Source: Desulfoluna sp942491485 (GTDB lineage Bacteria; Desulfobacterota; Desulfobacteria; Desulfobacterales; Desulfolunaceae). From it: DNA of 64,000 nt. Under the pieces are notes generated by a model that worked only from the letters and a program-made list of their open reading frames with translations, ran no database searches and had not been told where the DNA came from. The translations under genes were made by a program, and so were the position numbers. The stretch is taken from assembly GCA_942491485.1 (NCBI GenBank), contig CALOAX010000009.1:62001-126000 (forward strand). The letters run 5' to 3'. Within the stretch, counting starts at the first letter, position 1; every line of letters begins with the position of its first letter. Positions 38,824 through 46,490 of this stretch are shown piece by piece.

Positions 38824-39399
38824 TTAGGGTACCTCCGGAAGGTCCTCCAGGGTTTCGGCAAGTCGTTCGGTGATTCGGGCCGCTTTCTCCTGATCTACAT
38901 AGGCGAGGATCTTACCGGCCACGTCCCCTTTGAGATTCAGGAAAAGACGTTCGGCAATGACGATGTCCATGTTATTGACAATGGCCGCGGCCTGTTTGGG
39001 CTTCATGCTGGAGTAGAGTTTGACGAGCTGCTTGATCTTTTTCTCTTCTTCCATTCGCTGCGCTTCGTTCACCGTCTTCTCTTTGGCCTCAAGCCGGGTC
39101 AGGCTGGTTTCAATCTGCTTGCGAAGCGTGTCGAGCTCCTCCCGTTTCGCCTCCAGCTCTGCCTTGAGCTCCTTGAGTTTCCTCTCCTCGAGGCGAATCT
39201 CTTCAGCCCGCTCTTCCAAGGAGATCCGCTTGGCCTCCATGCCCTGAAAGATCACCTCGGGTGGCGGTTCGGCAGGCTGAACGTCAACCCCCTCCTCCGA
39301 CTGAGGTGCCTCCCCATCCGCTGGGTCCGCACACAAGGCAGGTCCGGCAAGTCCCAAAAAAATCAAGACCACGATCATCAGATGTTTGACCGCCTTCAT
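38824..39399 (-). CDS. motE: MotE-like flagellar chaperone
   Basis: A 191-residue protein with an N-terminal signal (MKAVKHLMIVVLIFLGLAGPALC), a Glu/Lys-rich coiled coil at about 50-120, and a C-terminal MgtE-N-like domain (LVKLYSSMKPKQAAAIVNNMDIVIAERLFLNLKGDVAGKILAYVDQEKAARITERL). This is the layout of MotE, a periplasmic chaperone for the stator protein MotC, or more generally of the FliJ-adjacent MgtE-N proteins. It lies six bases after fliJ, which supports the flagellar role. Symbol given by layout and context. Confidence 0.78.
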   Translation of the reverse strand: MKAVKHLMIVVLIFLGLAGPALCADPADGEAPQSEEGVDVQPAEPPPEVIFQGMEAKRISLEERAEEIRLEERKLKELKAELEAKREELDTLRKQIETSLTRLEAKEKTVNEAQRMEEEKKIKQLVKLYSSMKPKQAAAIVNNMDIVIAERLFLNLKGDVAGKILAYVDQEKAARITERLAETLEDLPEVP

Positions 39400-39405
39400 T
39401 ACTCC

Positions 39406-39861
39406 TCACTTCCGGTTTCGGGCTGTTGCTGCCCGATGAACCAATACCGTCTCTTCTTCCTGTTTCCGCATCTCCTCACCCTGGACACGGAGAAACTCAT
39501 CCCGCTGCCTGTCCCGAAGTGTCTCCATGGCCTTGCGGTCCACGGCACAACGCGCAAGCTCACCGCGCTTGGCATCGAGGTAACGCACGACCTTCTCGCA
39601 CAACACATTCTCTTCCTGCCAGCGAACGGCAATGCCTGCGATGTACCCCTGGATGCTCTGAAGCTCGGCACCACTGATGCCCGCACCCATGCGATCAGCC
39701 AGGCTCTGTTCCACCTCGATCTTCTCACGCTCCAGTGCGGCCATGCCACCCTGCACACGGGCCAGCTCCTGGGTCAGAGCCCCCACCTCCTGCATCACAA
39801 GGCGCTCCTTGTGCTCCCGGAGGGAAAGCACCGATTCAAGCTTGAATTTAAACTTTTTCAT
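39406..39861 (-). CDS. fliJ: Flagellar export chaperone FliJ
   Basis: A 151-residue coiled-coil protein (MKKFKFKLESVLSLREHKERLVMQEVG) with the family pattern KFxLxxVLxLRE at the start, then a Glu/Arg-rich coil to the end. FliJ is the central stalk-like subunit of the FliHIJ ATPase complex at the flagellar export gate. It lies downstream of fliI, but about 440 bases of repeat sequence separate the two, so fliJ-motE may have a separate promoter. No sigma-54 site is seen in that gap. Confidence 0.85.
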   Translation of the reverse strand: MKKFKFKLESVLSLREHKERLVMQEVGALTQELARVQGGMAALEREKIEVEQSLADRMGAGISGAELQSIQGYIAGIAVRWQEENVLCEKVVRYLDAKRGELARCAVDRKAMETLRDRQRDEFLRVQGEEMRKQEEETVLVHRAATARNRK

Positions 39862-39897
39862 TCATTGCCTTGCGTTGTCAAAGCCGGGACCAAAAAT

Positions 39898-39999
39898 GCC
39901 TCCGGCGGCCAGGGGATAAATCCCCTGGACCCCAGGTTCGCGAATGCTCTGGGCTCATTCCTCACCCGTCACATTCGCTAACGGGCTTCGCCCGTGGTT
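39898..39999. repeat. Intergenic repeat copy 12 (type II)
   Basis: TGCCTCCGGCGGCCAGGGGATAAATCCCCTGGACCCC, a GCGAATG...CATTCGC stem with a degenerate CTCATTCCTC core, then ACGGGCTTCGCCCGT. It lies between fliJ and fliI. Confidence 0.75.
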
Positions 40000-40103
40000 A
40001 TCCGTATAGGTTGTTTTAACGGCTTCATGGAGCCCGAAAGGTGCTTCATGGTTCACCAATACCGGTATGAAGACCAATAAGTCTGCCTTAACTTTGCCCG
40101 GAG

Positions 40104-40291
40104 TAACTCCGGCGGCCTTGCCGGGGGCTAAACGTTTGCCCAATCTGAAAGAGTTGGTTTCACAAACAGGTCTTAAAAATGGTCCTCGAACGATTTCCGC
40201 ACTAAAGGCTGATGTGATTTGACCCGAGGAACGAGGGACAAAACGCATCCGCTACCTGCTTTCAAGGTGGCACACCTTGCCGCCGGAGGCA
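40104..40291 (+). repeat. Intergenic repeat copy 13 (type I, complete)
   Basis: A 188-base copy with CTCCGGCGGCCTTGCCG at the left, CTGATGTGATTTGACCCGAGGAACGAGGGAC with CGCATCCGC in the stem-core, CAAGGTGGCACACCTTG, and GCCGCCGGAGGCA at the right. It ends just before the fliI stop. Confidence 0.82.
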
Positions 40292-40304
40292 GCCGTTAGT
40301 TGCC

Positions 40305-41597
40305 CTACCCCATAAACAGGGCCTTTAACCGGTTCAGAGAGACACCGTAGCTGCACTTCATGTCCACGTTCTGGCGAAGCAGATCGTCTATCTTGGGTTT
40401 CAGGTCCATGGCCTCGTCAATCTGGGCGTTGGTCCCCCGGTTGTAGGCACCGATGGCGATCATGTCTTCGGACTGCCGGTAGGTGGACATGAGTCCTTGA
40501 AGCCGGCTTCGCAGGGCGAGGTGATCCGGCCCCACCACATCACTGGCCACACGGCTGACGCTGCCCAGCACTTCAATGGCCGGGTAGTGTCCCCGGTTGG
40601 CCAAATCTCGTGAGAGGACGATGTGCCCATCGACAATGGAACGAACGGTATCGCCCACGGGGTCGTTCATATCGTCCCCTTCCACCAGGGTGGTGTAGAG
40701 ACCGGTGATGGAGCCTTTTCCCTCAACGGCCCCTGCCCGTTCCAGCAGAACGGGAATCTTCACAAAAAAGGAGGAGGTGTAGCCCCGGTTTGTCGGGGCC
40801 TCACCGGCTGAAAGCCCCACATCCCTTGAGGACATGGCAAACCGAGTGATGGAATCGATAATGAGAAGCACGTCCTTGCCCTGATCCCGATAGTATTCCG
40901 CAAGGGCCGTGGCCTGATAGGCGCCACGCATACGCACCAGGGGCGGACTGTCCGAGGCGGAAGCCACCACCACGGCGCGCTCCATCCCCTCTTTCCCCAG
41001 GGTTTTGTCCACAAAGTCTTTCACCTCACGGCCACGCTCGCCGATGAGGCCAATGATGATGACGTCGGCTTCGGTGTAGCGGGTCATCATGCCCATGAGC
41101 ACACTCTTGCCCACACCGGAACCCGCCATGATGGCCACACGCTGGCCGCGACCCACCGGGGTCATGAGGTTGATGGCGGAAATTCCCACATCGAGGAACT
41201 CCTCCACAGGGCGTCGCTCCATGGGGTTGATGGGCTTGCCGTAAAGGGGGTAGTCAATGCACGGCCCCAGAGGGCCTTTTCCATCAATGGGTTGCCCCAA
41301 GCCATCGACAACACGGCCGAGAAACCCGTCCCCCACAATGGCAGCAGGCTCGGATTCCAACAGGCGGATCCGGTCCCCTTCGCAAACCCCGGCAGTGTCG
41401 CCATAGGGCATCACCACGATACGGCCGTCTCGAAACCCCACCACTTCACCGGGCAGAGTCCGACCGGAGGAGGCAAGAATGGTCACCACGCTGCCGATAC
41501 CGGCCTTCAGACCGCGGCCTTCCACAACGAGGCCCACCACCTGTTCCACGCGACCTTCACCGGCGAAGAGCCTCGTCTGTTTTGCTGCGTCTTCCAT
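40305..41597 (-). CDS. fliI: Flagellum-specific ATPase FliI
   Basis: The hexameric ATPase that energises unfolding and delivery of flagellar export substrates. The Walker A motif is AGSGVGKSVL, with Walker B LLIIDSITRFAM and conserved PPLVRMRGAYQATALAEYYRDQGKDVL and YPAIEVLGSVSRV segments. The open frame reaches 41678, but that would overlap fliH. ATG 41597 (MEDAAKQTRLFAGEGRVEQ) leaves a 19-base gap and a near GGGAGG, giving 430 residues of normal length. It is the last gene of the flgB-to-fliI run. Confidence 0.94.
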   Translation of the reverse strand: MEDAAKQTRLFAGEGRVEQVVGLVVEGRGLKAGIGSVVTILASSGRTLPGEVVGFRDGRIVVMPYGDTAGVCEGDRIRLLESEPAAIVGDGFLGRVVDGLGQPIDGKGPLGPCIDYPLYGKPINPMERRPVEEFLDVGISAINLMTPVGRGQRVAIMAGSGVGKSVLMGMMTRYTEADVIIIGLIGERGREVKDFVDKTLGKEGMERAVVVASASDSPPLVRMRGAYQATALAEYYRDQGKDVLLIIDSITRFAMSSRDVGLSAGEAPTNRGYTSSFFVKIPVLLERAGAVEGKGSITGLYTTLVEGDDMNDPVGDTVRSIVDGHIVLSRDLANRGHYPAIEVLGSVSRVASDVVGPDHLALRSRLQGLMSTYRQSEDMIAIGAYNRGTNAQIDEAMDLKPKIDDLLRQNVDMKCSYGVSLNRLKALFMG

Positions 41598-41616
41598 GGC
41601 CTCCCAGGGCCCGCCA

Positions 41617-42438
41617 TCATGCCACACCGGTTGCCTCCATACGATCGGAGGATGAAAGTCCTGAAGCAGCTGCAACACGAGACATTACCTCATTCAGGCG
41701 TTTTCTCGCATCAGTCTCCAACCAGCCGTTGTCGCTTTCCAGCCGGACTTCCCCTTCGTCCACATTTCCGTCGGGAAGGATGGTGATTTCCTGCAGGTTT
41801 GCGACCCGTTGAAAAAGATCGCCCCTCAGGCGTTCCACCGATTGAAAGTCATTCTGGTTCACACGCACCGTACAGGTACCGGGGTTTTCCAGGGCGGAGA
41901 GGGCCTCAACCAGAGAGCGGGCTGCCATCTCATCATCTCGTTCGGCTTTGGCCAGGGCCACTTTTTCGGCCACCACAAGGGCCAGTTGCACCAGCTGTTT
42001 TTCACGATTCTCGCAGCTCTTACGCCATGCCCCTTCAAAACCGAGGATCAGGTTTTCCAAGCGCACCAGCATCTCCATGGCCCGCTCTTCTCCTTTGAGA
42101 AAGCCTTCACGCTCTCCCTTTTCGAAGCCCATGTCAAAGGCCTGCTGTTCCACCTCGAACAGCCCGGGATCCCCTTCAGCAGGAGAGGAAGAAGAACTCT
42201 CGGAAGCGGTATCTTCGGCAACGGGATGCTCTTCCGGGTCCACCTCTGCAGGTGTAATCTGCTCCCAGTCGTCAGAGACCGCCTCATCCTGTGCCACAGG
42301 ATCTGAGGCTGGGGACTGTCCAGGCTCCTCCTGCTTAAACTCAAGACGTTGAAAAACGTTTTCCGAACCTTGGCTAACCGTTGTCTCAAACTGCCTGGCT
42401 GATATATCAACCAGGGGCTTGAACCCGTCGTCTGTCAT
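41617..42438 (-). CDS. fliH: Flagellar assembly protein FliH
   Basis: A 273-residue regulator of FliI. The first half is acidic and low in complexity (about 1-95, rich in Glu, Asp, Ser and Pro). It is followed by a helical coil (QAFDMGFEKGEREGFLKGEERAMEML) and the FliH C-terminal domain (LVQLALVVAEKVALAKAE, VRVNQNDFQSV, ILPDGNVDEGEVRLES). FliH holds FliI in an inactive complex and links it to FliN. The order fliG-fliH-fliI supports the call, since FliH is poorly conserved. The acidic N-terminal extension is long for the family. Confidence 0.88.
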   Translation of the reverse strand: MTDDGFKPLVDISARQFETTVSQGSENVFQRLEFKQEEPGQSPASDPVAQDEAVSDDWEQITPAEVDPEEHPVAEDTASESSSSSPAEGDPGLFEVEQQAFDMGFEKGEREGFLKGEERAMEMLVRLENLILGFEGAWRKSCENREKQLVQLALVVAEKVALAKAERDDEMAARSLVEALSALENPGTCTVRVNQNDFQSVERLRGDLFQRVANLQEITILPDGNVDEGEVRLESDNGWLETDARKRLNEVMSRVAAASGLSSSDRMEATGVA

Positions 42439-42486
42439 ACCTGCTCCAAAACTTGCTGGTGACCTCGAAACGATTCGAAGGTCGTG

Positions 42487-43512
42487 TTACACCAGAACAT
42501 CGTCCTTGCCTTTGCCACCCAGGGTGATTGAGCCTTCGGCCTCCAGATCTTTGGCCGCCTGCACCACCGCCTGCTGAGCTTCTTCCACCTCGGAGAGCTT
42601 CACCGGTCCCATCACCTCGAGGTCTTCCAGAATCATCTCGGCGGCACGTGAGGAGAGGTTGCCGAGGATTTTGTTCTTCATCTCTTCGCTGGCTGTCTTG
42701 AGGGCAATGGTAAGCTGAGCGCCCTCCACTCGCTTGAGAATTTCGCGCATGCCACGGTCGTCGATACTCACCATGTCTTCGAAGACAAACATCATGTCCC
42801 GAACATTCATGGCCATCTCCATGTCTTCCTCTTCGATCATCTCCATGATGGTGTCTTCAGAGGCCTTGTCCACCCCACCGATAATATCCACCAGCACCTG
42901 CAGGCCACCGACTTTCCCGCCGGAACTGACCATGTTCTTAAGCTCATCCTTAAGGGCACCGTCCACGTCCCTGACAATTTCTTCAGGAATCTGACCGAGA
43001 CGGGCCACCCGCAGGGCGATGTCCCCCTTCATCTCTTCAGGAAAGGAGACCAATACGTCGGAGGCAATATCCGGAGGCAGGTGAGCCATGATCATGGCGA
43101 TGGTCTGCGGGTGTTCCAGCATCAGGGCTGTGCCGAGGGCCGACACGTTGACGTCCCGGCTCCAGCCAAAGGGTTTGTCCCGCTGCAGGGCGCTGAGTTC
43201 TTTCAGGATCTCTTCGGCCCGGTCGGCGGGCAGCGTGTTCTTGATAACGTTTCTCAGGAAGTCGCCAGACTCCACCATCAATTTGGTATCGCCTTCAAAG
43301 CGCTCAATAAACTCATCAGCCACCGCGGCAAGCTCCTCGGGCAGGATCTCCCGAATCTGCGTCATGGCAGCGGCCACCTGGCGGATCTCCGCGTCACTCA
43401 GCTTTTTGAACACCTCGGCTGCGCGCCCTTCCCCCATCGAGAGAAGGAATATGGCCGCCTTTTTGGGCCCCGTCATCTTCTTGTCACCTTCCTGGGCATT
43501 TTCCCCGGCCAT
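42487..43512 (-). CDS. fliG: Flagellar motor switch protein FliG
   Basis: A 341-residue rotor protein that couples stator torque to rotation and switching. The N-terminal domain starts KMTGPKKAAIFLLSMGEGRAAEVFKKLSDAEIR. The middle has EHPQTIAMIMAHLPPDIASDVLVSFPEEMKGDIALRVARLGQIPEEIVRDVD with an adjacent EHPQ-type motif. The C-terminal armadillo has MFVFEDMVSIDDRGMREILKRVEGAQLTIALKTASEEMKNKILGNLSSRAAEMILEDLE, with the charged torque helix. The start MAGENAQEGDKK lies three bases after fliF. Confidence 0.97.
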   Translation of the reverse strand: MAGENAQEGDKKMTGPKKAAIFLLSMGEGRAAEVFKKLSDAEIRQVAAAMTQIREILPEELAAVADEFIERFEGDTKLMVESGDFLRNVIKNTLPADRAEEILKELSALQRDKPFGWSRDVNVSALGTALMLEHPQTIAMIMAHLPPDIASDVLVSFPEEMKGDIALRVARLGQIPEEIVRDVDGALKDELKNMVSSGGKVGGLQVLVDIIGGVDKASEDTIMEMIEEEDMEMAMNVRDMMFVFEDMVSIDDRGMREILKRVEGAQLTIALKTASEEMKNKILGNLSSRAAEMILEDLEVMGPVKLSEVEEAQQAVVQAAKDLEAEGSITLGGKGKDDVLV

Positions 43513-43515
43513 CGT

Positions 43516-45084
43516 CTACTCCTCTCCCAACCAGCCTTTGATAATGTTGGCTGCTTTGTCTACATCTTCACGCACCAGGCGCATGGCCCGATCCTGGGGG
43601 GTGCCTTCACGTGCAGGGCCACCGGCCAGGGCTTCCGCCCCAATGGAAACGGTGACGCCTTCGTCTTCCTCCTCCAGCAGGTCGTCAGCCTCCCTTTCTC
43701 CCACATCCCGAAGGGTGCGAATAAGGGGGCGTACCACGAAGAGAAAGATCAAGAGAACCGCCAGCAAATTGATGCCTATTTTGCCGTAGTCCTCCACCAG
43801 CTTTTCAACACCTGTAAGCGGTGCTTTTTCCACTTCCCAACCCTCTTCCATGGTAAAGGGCATGGACTCCACAGAAACCTGATCTTCACGATCTGCGCTG
43901 TAGCCCATGGCCTGGCGCACAATGGTGGAGAAGAGCGTCATCTCCTCGGGGCTCCGTGGCTGGTATTTTCGGGTACGGGTTCCATCCTCCGCGGTTTCAG
44001 TGATGTAGGTGCCGTCCAGAACCGCAGCCACAGAAAGGCGCGTCACCTCCCCGAGGGGACGGGTGGTACGCCGGGTGGTGCGGCTGATCTCGTAGTTGAT
44101 CGTGTCATCGTTTCTCTCCTGGCTCTCGGTGCGCTGGTTGGCGTCGAGGTCTGCCAGGGGATTGACGCTGGAAATCTTCTCCGGGCCCACGTTGGTCTTG
44201 TCGCTCTTTTCCGACACATTCTGGCGACTCCGCACCACCTGGCCATCGGGGTCATAGAGCTCTTCGCTCACATCCACCCGTGAAAAGTCCATGTCCACCG
44301 TCACGCGCACGATGCACTTTCCCTGGCCCACAATCCGCTCCAGCATGCTCTGGATGCGTTGGGTCACATTGCGTTCGTAGGCGAGCTTGTAGGACAGCTG
44401 AGAGTTCAAGAGCTGCTTGTCGGCATCCTCAGGCATGCCACTGGAGAGTATCTTTCCCCGGGAATCCACCACGGTCACGCGATCGGGTGTCAGGGATTCC
44501 ACGGAGCTTGCCACCAGGTGCACAATGGCGTTGACCTGGCTCTGGGGCAGGGTCTTGCGCAGCTTGAGCAGCACTGAGGCCGAGGGTGGCTTGGTCTCCT
44601 CGACAAACACCGAGTCCTTGGGCATCACGATGAGAACACGTGCGTCGCGGACCTCTTCGATCTCGCGAATGGTTCGAGCCAGTTCTCCCTGAAGCGCGCG
44701 CTGAAAGTTGAGTTTCTGCACAAACTCCGTGGTACCGAATTCGGTCTTGTTAAAGATCTCGAAGCCCACGCCCCCGCCCTTGGGCAGGCCTTCCGAGGCC
44801 ATGGAGAGACGCAGGTCATAGAGTTTTTCGGCAGGAACGGAAACACCCGTCCCTCCGTTTTCCAGCTTGTAGGGTACTTTGAGGTCTTTCAGGCGGGTCA
44901 CCACCTGGGAGGCATCTTCCGGGGAGAGCCCGGTGTACAGCGAGCGGTACTCCACCATGTTGCTCCAGAAAATGATCCCTCCAAACAGGGTGATCACCAC
45001 AAAGAGAAGGGCGCCCACGGCAATCTTGCGGGAGAGGGGCATCTGGACGAGAATGGTACGAATCTGTTGGAAAAACTGGAACAT
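43516..45084 (-). CDS. fliF: Flagellar MS-ring protein FliF
   Basis: A 522-residue inner-membrane ring protein. Two membrane helices flank the periplasmic ring-building domains: TM1 near 20-40 (KIAVGALLFVVITLFGGIIFW) and TM2 near 440-460 (YGKIGINLLAVLLIFLFVVRPLI). Ring motifs include EYRSLYTGLSPEDASQVVTRLK, LSMASEGLPKGGGVGFEIFNK, FQRALQGELARTIREIEEV and ARVLIVMPKDSVF. The C-terminal tail binds FliG, the next gene. It is the first large gene of the hook-basal-body run after fliE. Confidence 0.97.
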   Translation of the reverse strand: MFQFFQQIRTILVQMPLSRKIAVGALLFVVITLFGGIIFWSNMVEYRSLYTGLSPEDASQVVTRLKDLKVPYKLENGGTGVSVPAEKLYDLRLSMASEGLPKGGGVGFEIFNKTEFGTTEFVQKLNFQRALQGELARTIREIEEVRDARVLIVMPKDSVFVEETKPPSASVLLKLRKTLPQSQVNAIVHLVASSVESLTPDRVTVVDSRGKILSSGMPEDADKQLLNSQLSYKLAYERNVTQRIQSMLERIVGQGKCIVRVTVDMDFSRVDVSEELYDPDGQVVRSRQNVSEKSDKTNVGPEKISSVNPLADLDANQRTESQERNDDTINYEISRTTRRTTRPLGEVTRLSVAAVLDGTYITETAEDGTRTRKYQPRSPEEMTLFSTIVRQAMGYSADREDQVSVESMPFTMEEGWEVEKAPLTGVEKLVEDYGKIGINLLAVLLIFLFVVRPLIRTLRDVGEREADDLLEEEDEGVTVSIGAEALAGGPAREGTPQDRAMRLVREDVDKAANIIKGWLGEE

Positions 45085-45177
45085 CTGCGGTTTACCTCAT
45101 GGCAGACGGCGTAAAACGGGCTCCTCGATCAGTAGGTACAGCGTCACGGGAGGGGCTCTCAGACGACAAAAAAGGGA

Positions 45178-45465
45178 CTACACCTGCATCTTCATCACAT
45201 CGTTGTACGCGGAAATCACCTTGTTGCGTACCTGAAGCAGGGCCTTCATGGCAATGTCCGCTTCCTGGAGGGAGAGCATCCCTTCATGGATGCCCAGTTT
45301 GCCGGCCACCACCTGATCCACGGCGTCATCGGCCACCTGCTGTTTGGCGTTGACCTCGGCCACGGCTCCTTTCAGTCGATCTTCAAAGGAGGGGCCGGAA
45401 GCAGAATTGCCCCCACCGGGCTGCTGCAGGGGGGATAGCCCCGGTGTCATCTCGGAAATCTTCAT
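45178..45465 (-). CDS. fliE: Flagellar hook-basal body protein FliE
   Basis: A 95-residue adaptor between MS ring and rod. The family pattern is present: SFEDRLKGAVAEVNAKQQVADDAVDQVVAGKLGIHEGMLSLQEADIAMKALLQVRNKVISAYNDVMKMQV. The order flgB-flgC-fliE-fliF is standard. The first 30 residues are Pro/Gly/Ser-rich and variable, as is usual. Confidence 0.94.
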   Translation of the reverse strand: MKISEMTPGLSPLQQPGGGNSASGPSFEDRLKGAVAEVNAKQQVADDAVDQVVAGKLGIHEGMLSLQEADIAMKALLQVRNKVISAYNDVMKMQV

Positions 45466-45482
45466 CTAAAACCTCTCACCCA

Positions 45483-45917
45483 TCAACGCCCGATCTCGAG
45501 GGCCTTCATAATCATGTTCTTGGAGTTCTCCACGGCTGTTGCGCTGGCGTCGTAGGAGCGCCTGGCCACCATCATGTCCGCAACCTCGGACAGGATGTCC
45601 ACGTTGGGCATCTTCACGTAACCGGTCTCGGGGTCCGCATCGGGGTGCTCCGGGTTGTACTCAAGACGAAAGTCTTCAGGTGAACTGACAATCTCGGTCA
45701 CCTTGACACCGTCCCCCCGGGCCATCTCATTTTTAAGCATGGCATCGAACCCTGCGGGATCCTGCTTTTCATAGACCACCATCTTCCGCTGATAGGGGCC
45801 CCCTTCAGCGGTGCGTGTGGTCTCAGAGTTTGCGATGTTCTCCGCCACCACGTTCATCTTGGTACGGTGGGCCGACAGGGCCGAACTGCTGACTTTAATG
45901 GCTCCCAGAAGATCCAT
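45483..45917 (-). CDS. flgC: Flagellar basal-body rod protein FlgC
   Basis: A 144-residue rod protein. The N-terminal rod signature is AIKVSSSALSAHRTKMNVVAENIANSETTRT. The C terminus is ADMMVARRSYDASATAVENSKNMIMKALEIGR, the paired helices that build the rod. It sits between flgB and fliE in the expected order. Confidence 0.96.
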   Translation of the reverse strand: MDLLGAIKVSSSALSAHRTKMNVVAENIANSETTRTAEGGPYQRKMVVYEKQDPAGFDAMLKNEMARGDGVKVTEIVSSPEDFRLEYNPEHPDADPETGYVKMPNVDILSEVADMMVARRSYDASATAVENSKNMIMKALEIGR

Positions 45918-45976
45918 GGTTTTCCCTCGTGTGTCGCTCGTTGCGTTTCATCCTGACGTTGGCGTGTTTAACGCCC

Positions 45977-46360
45977 CTACTTCACCCCTTCACCGATGGC
46001 GTCCCGAAGGGTGGCCACCTTACGCATCATCATCTCCACGGTGGAGCGATAGCGGATGTTGTTCTCCACAAGCCGGGACATCTCCCGGTCGAGATCCACG
46101 GGCGCGTCTTCCACCATTTCGGTGTTCAAGGCCCCGGCAGGTCGCCCCTTGAAATGTTTCGCATGGGTGCGATCAAGGGATCCCGAGCCTTGGCTCATCT
46201 CCATCTCCAGGGTTTTCTGAAAATCAAGATCCTTGGCCTCATACCCCACGGTGTCCATGTTGGCAATGTTGCCGGTAATAAGGTTATGGCGCCTTGCTGA
46301 GACGTCCATGGCCTTGCCGAGCAGGGCGTAGGTTTTATCGATTAGAAGCTCGCGTGACAT
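45977..46360 (-). CDS. flgB: Flagellar basal-body rod protein FlgB
   Basis: A 127-residue proximal rod protein. The N-terminal signature is LLGKAMDVSARRHNLITGNIANMDTVGYEAKDLDFQKTLE and the C-terminal helix EMSRLVENNIRYRSTVEMMMRKVATLRDAI. The ATG at 46360 follows GGAGCATC. It is the first gene of the flgB-flgC-fliE-fliF-fliG-fliH-fliI run, with a sigma-54 site about 100 bases upstream. Confidence 0.95.
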   Translation of the reverse strand: MSRELLIDKTYALLGKAMDVSARRHNLITGNIANMDTVGYEAKDLDFQKTLEMEMSQGSGSLDRTHAKHFKGRPAGALNTEMVEDAPVDLDREMSRLVENNIRYRSTVEMMMRKVATLRDAIGEGVK

Positions 46361-46474
46361 GATGCTCCTGTCTCTTCAAAAAAGTGACGTATAAATAATT
46401 AGGGAGGGTGACTCACCCCACCGGGACAACCCAACCTCGAACCTATCCGCGTCAGGTTATTGGGGGAAATGGTT

Positions 46475-46490
46475 TGCAACAACCATGCCT
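46475..46490 (-). promoter_or_regulatory. Sigma-54 promoter for the flgB operon
   Basis: On the minus strand AGGCATGGTTGTTGCA keeps the GG-N10-GC spacing of the sigma-54 consensus TGGCAC-N5-TTGC, with A for T at the first base. It begins immediately after the stop codon of the upstream activator gene and about 115 bases ahead of flgB. Confidence 0.7.

Noticed and set aside
40266..40282. TGGCACACCTTGC as a sigma-54 promoter ahead of fliJ
   Set aside because: The spacing between GG and GC is wrong for sigma-54, and the sequence is simply the repeat hairpin, here on the other strand.
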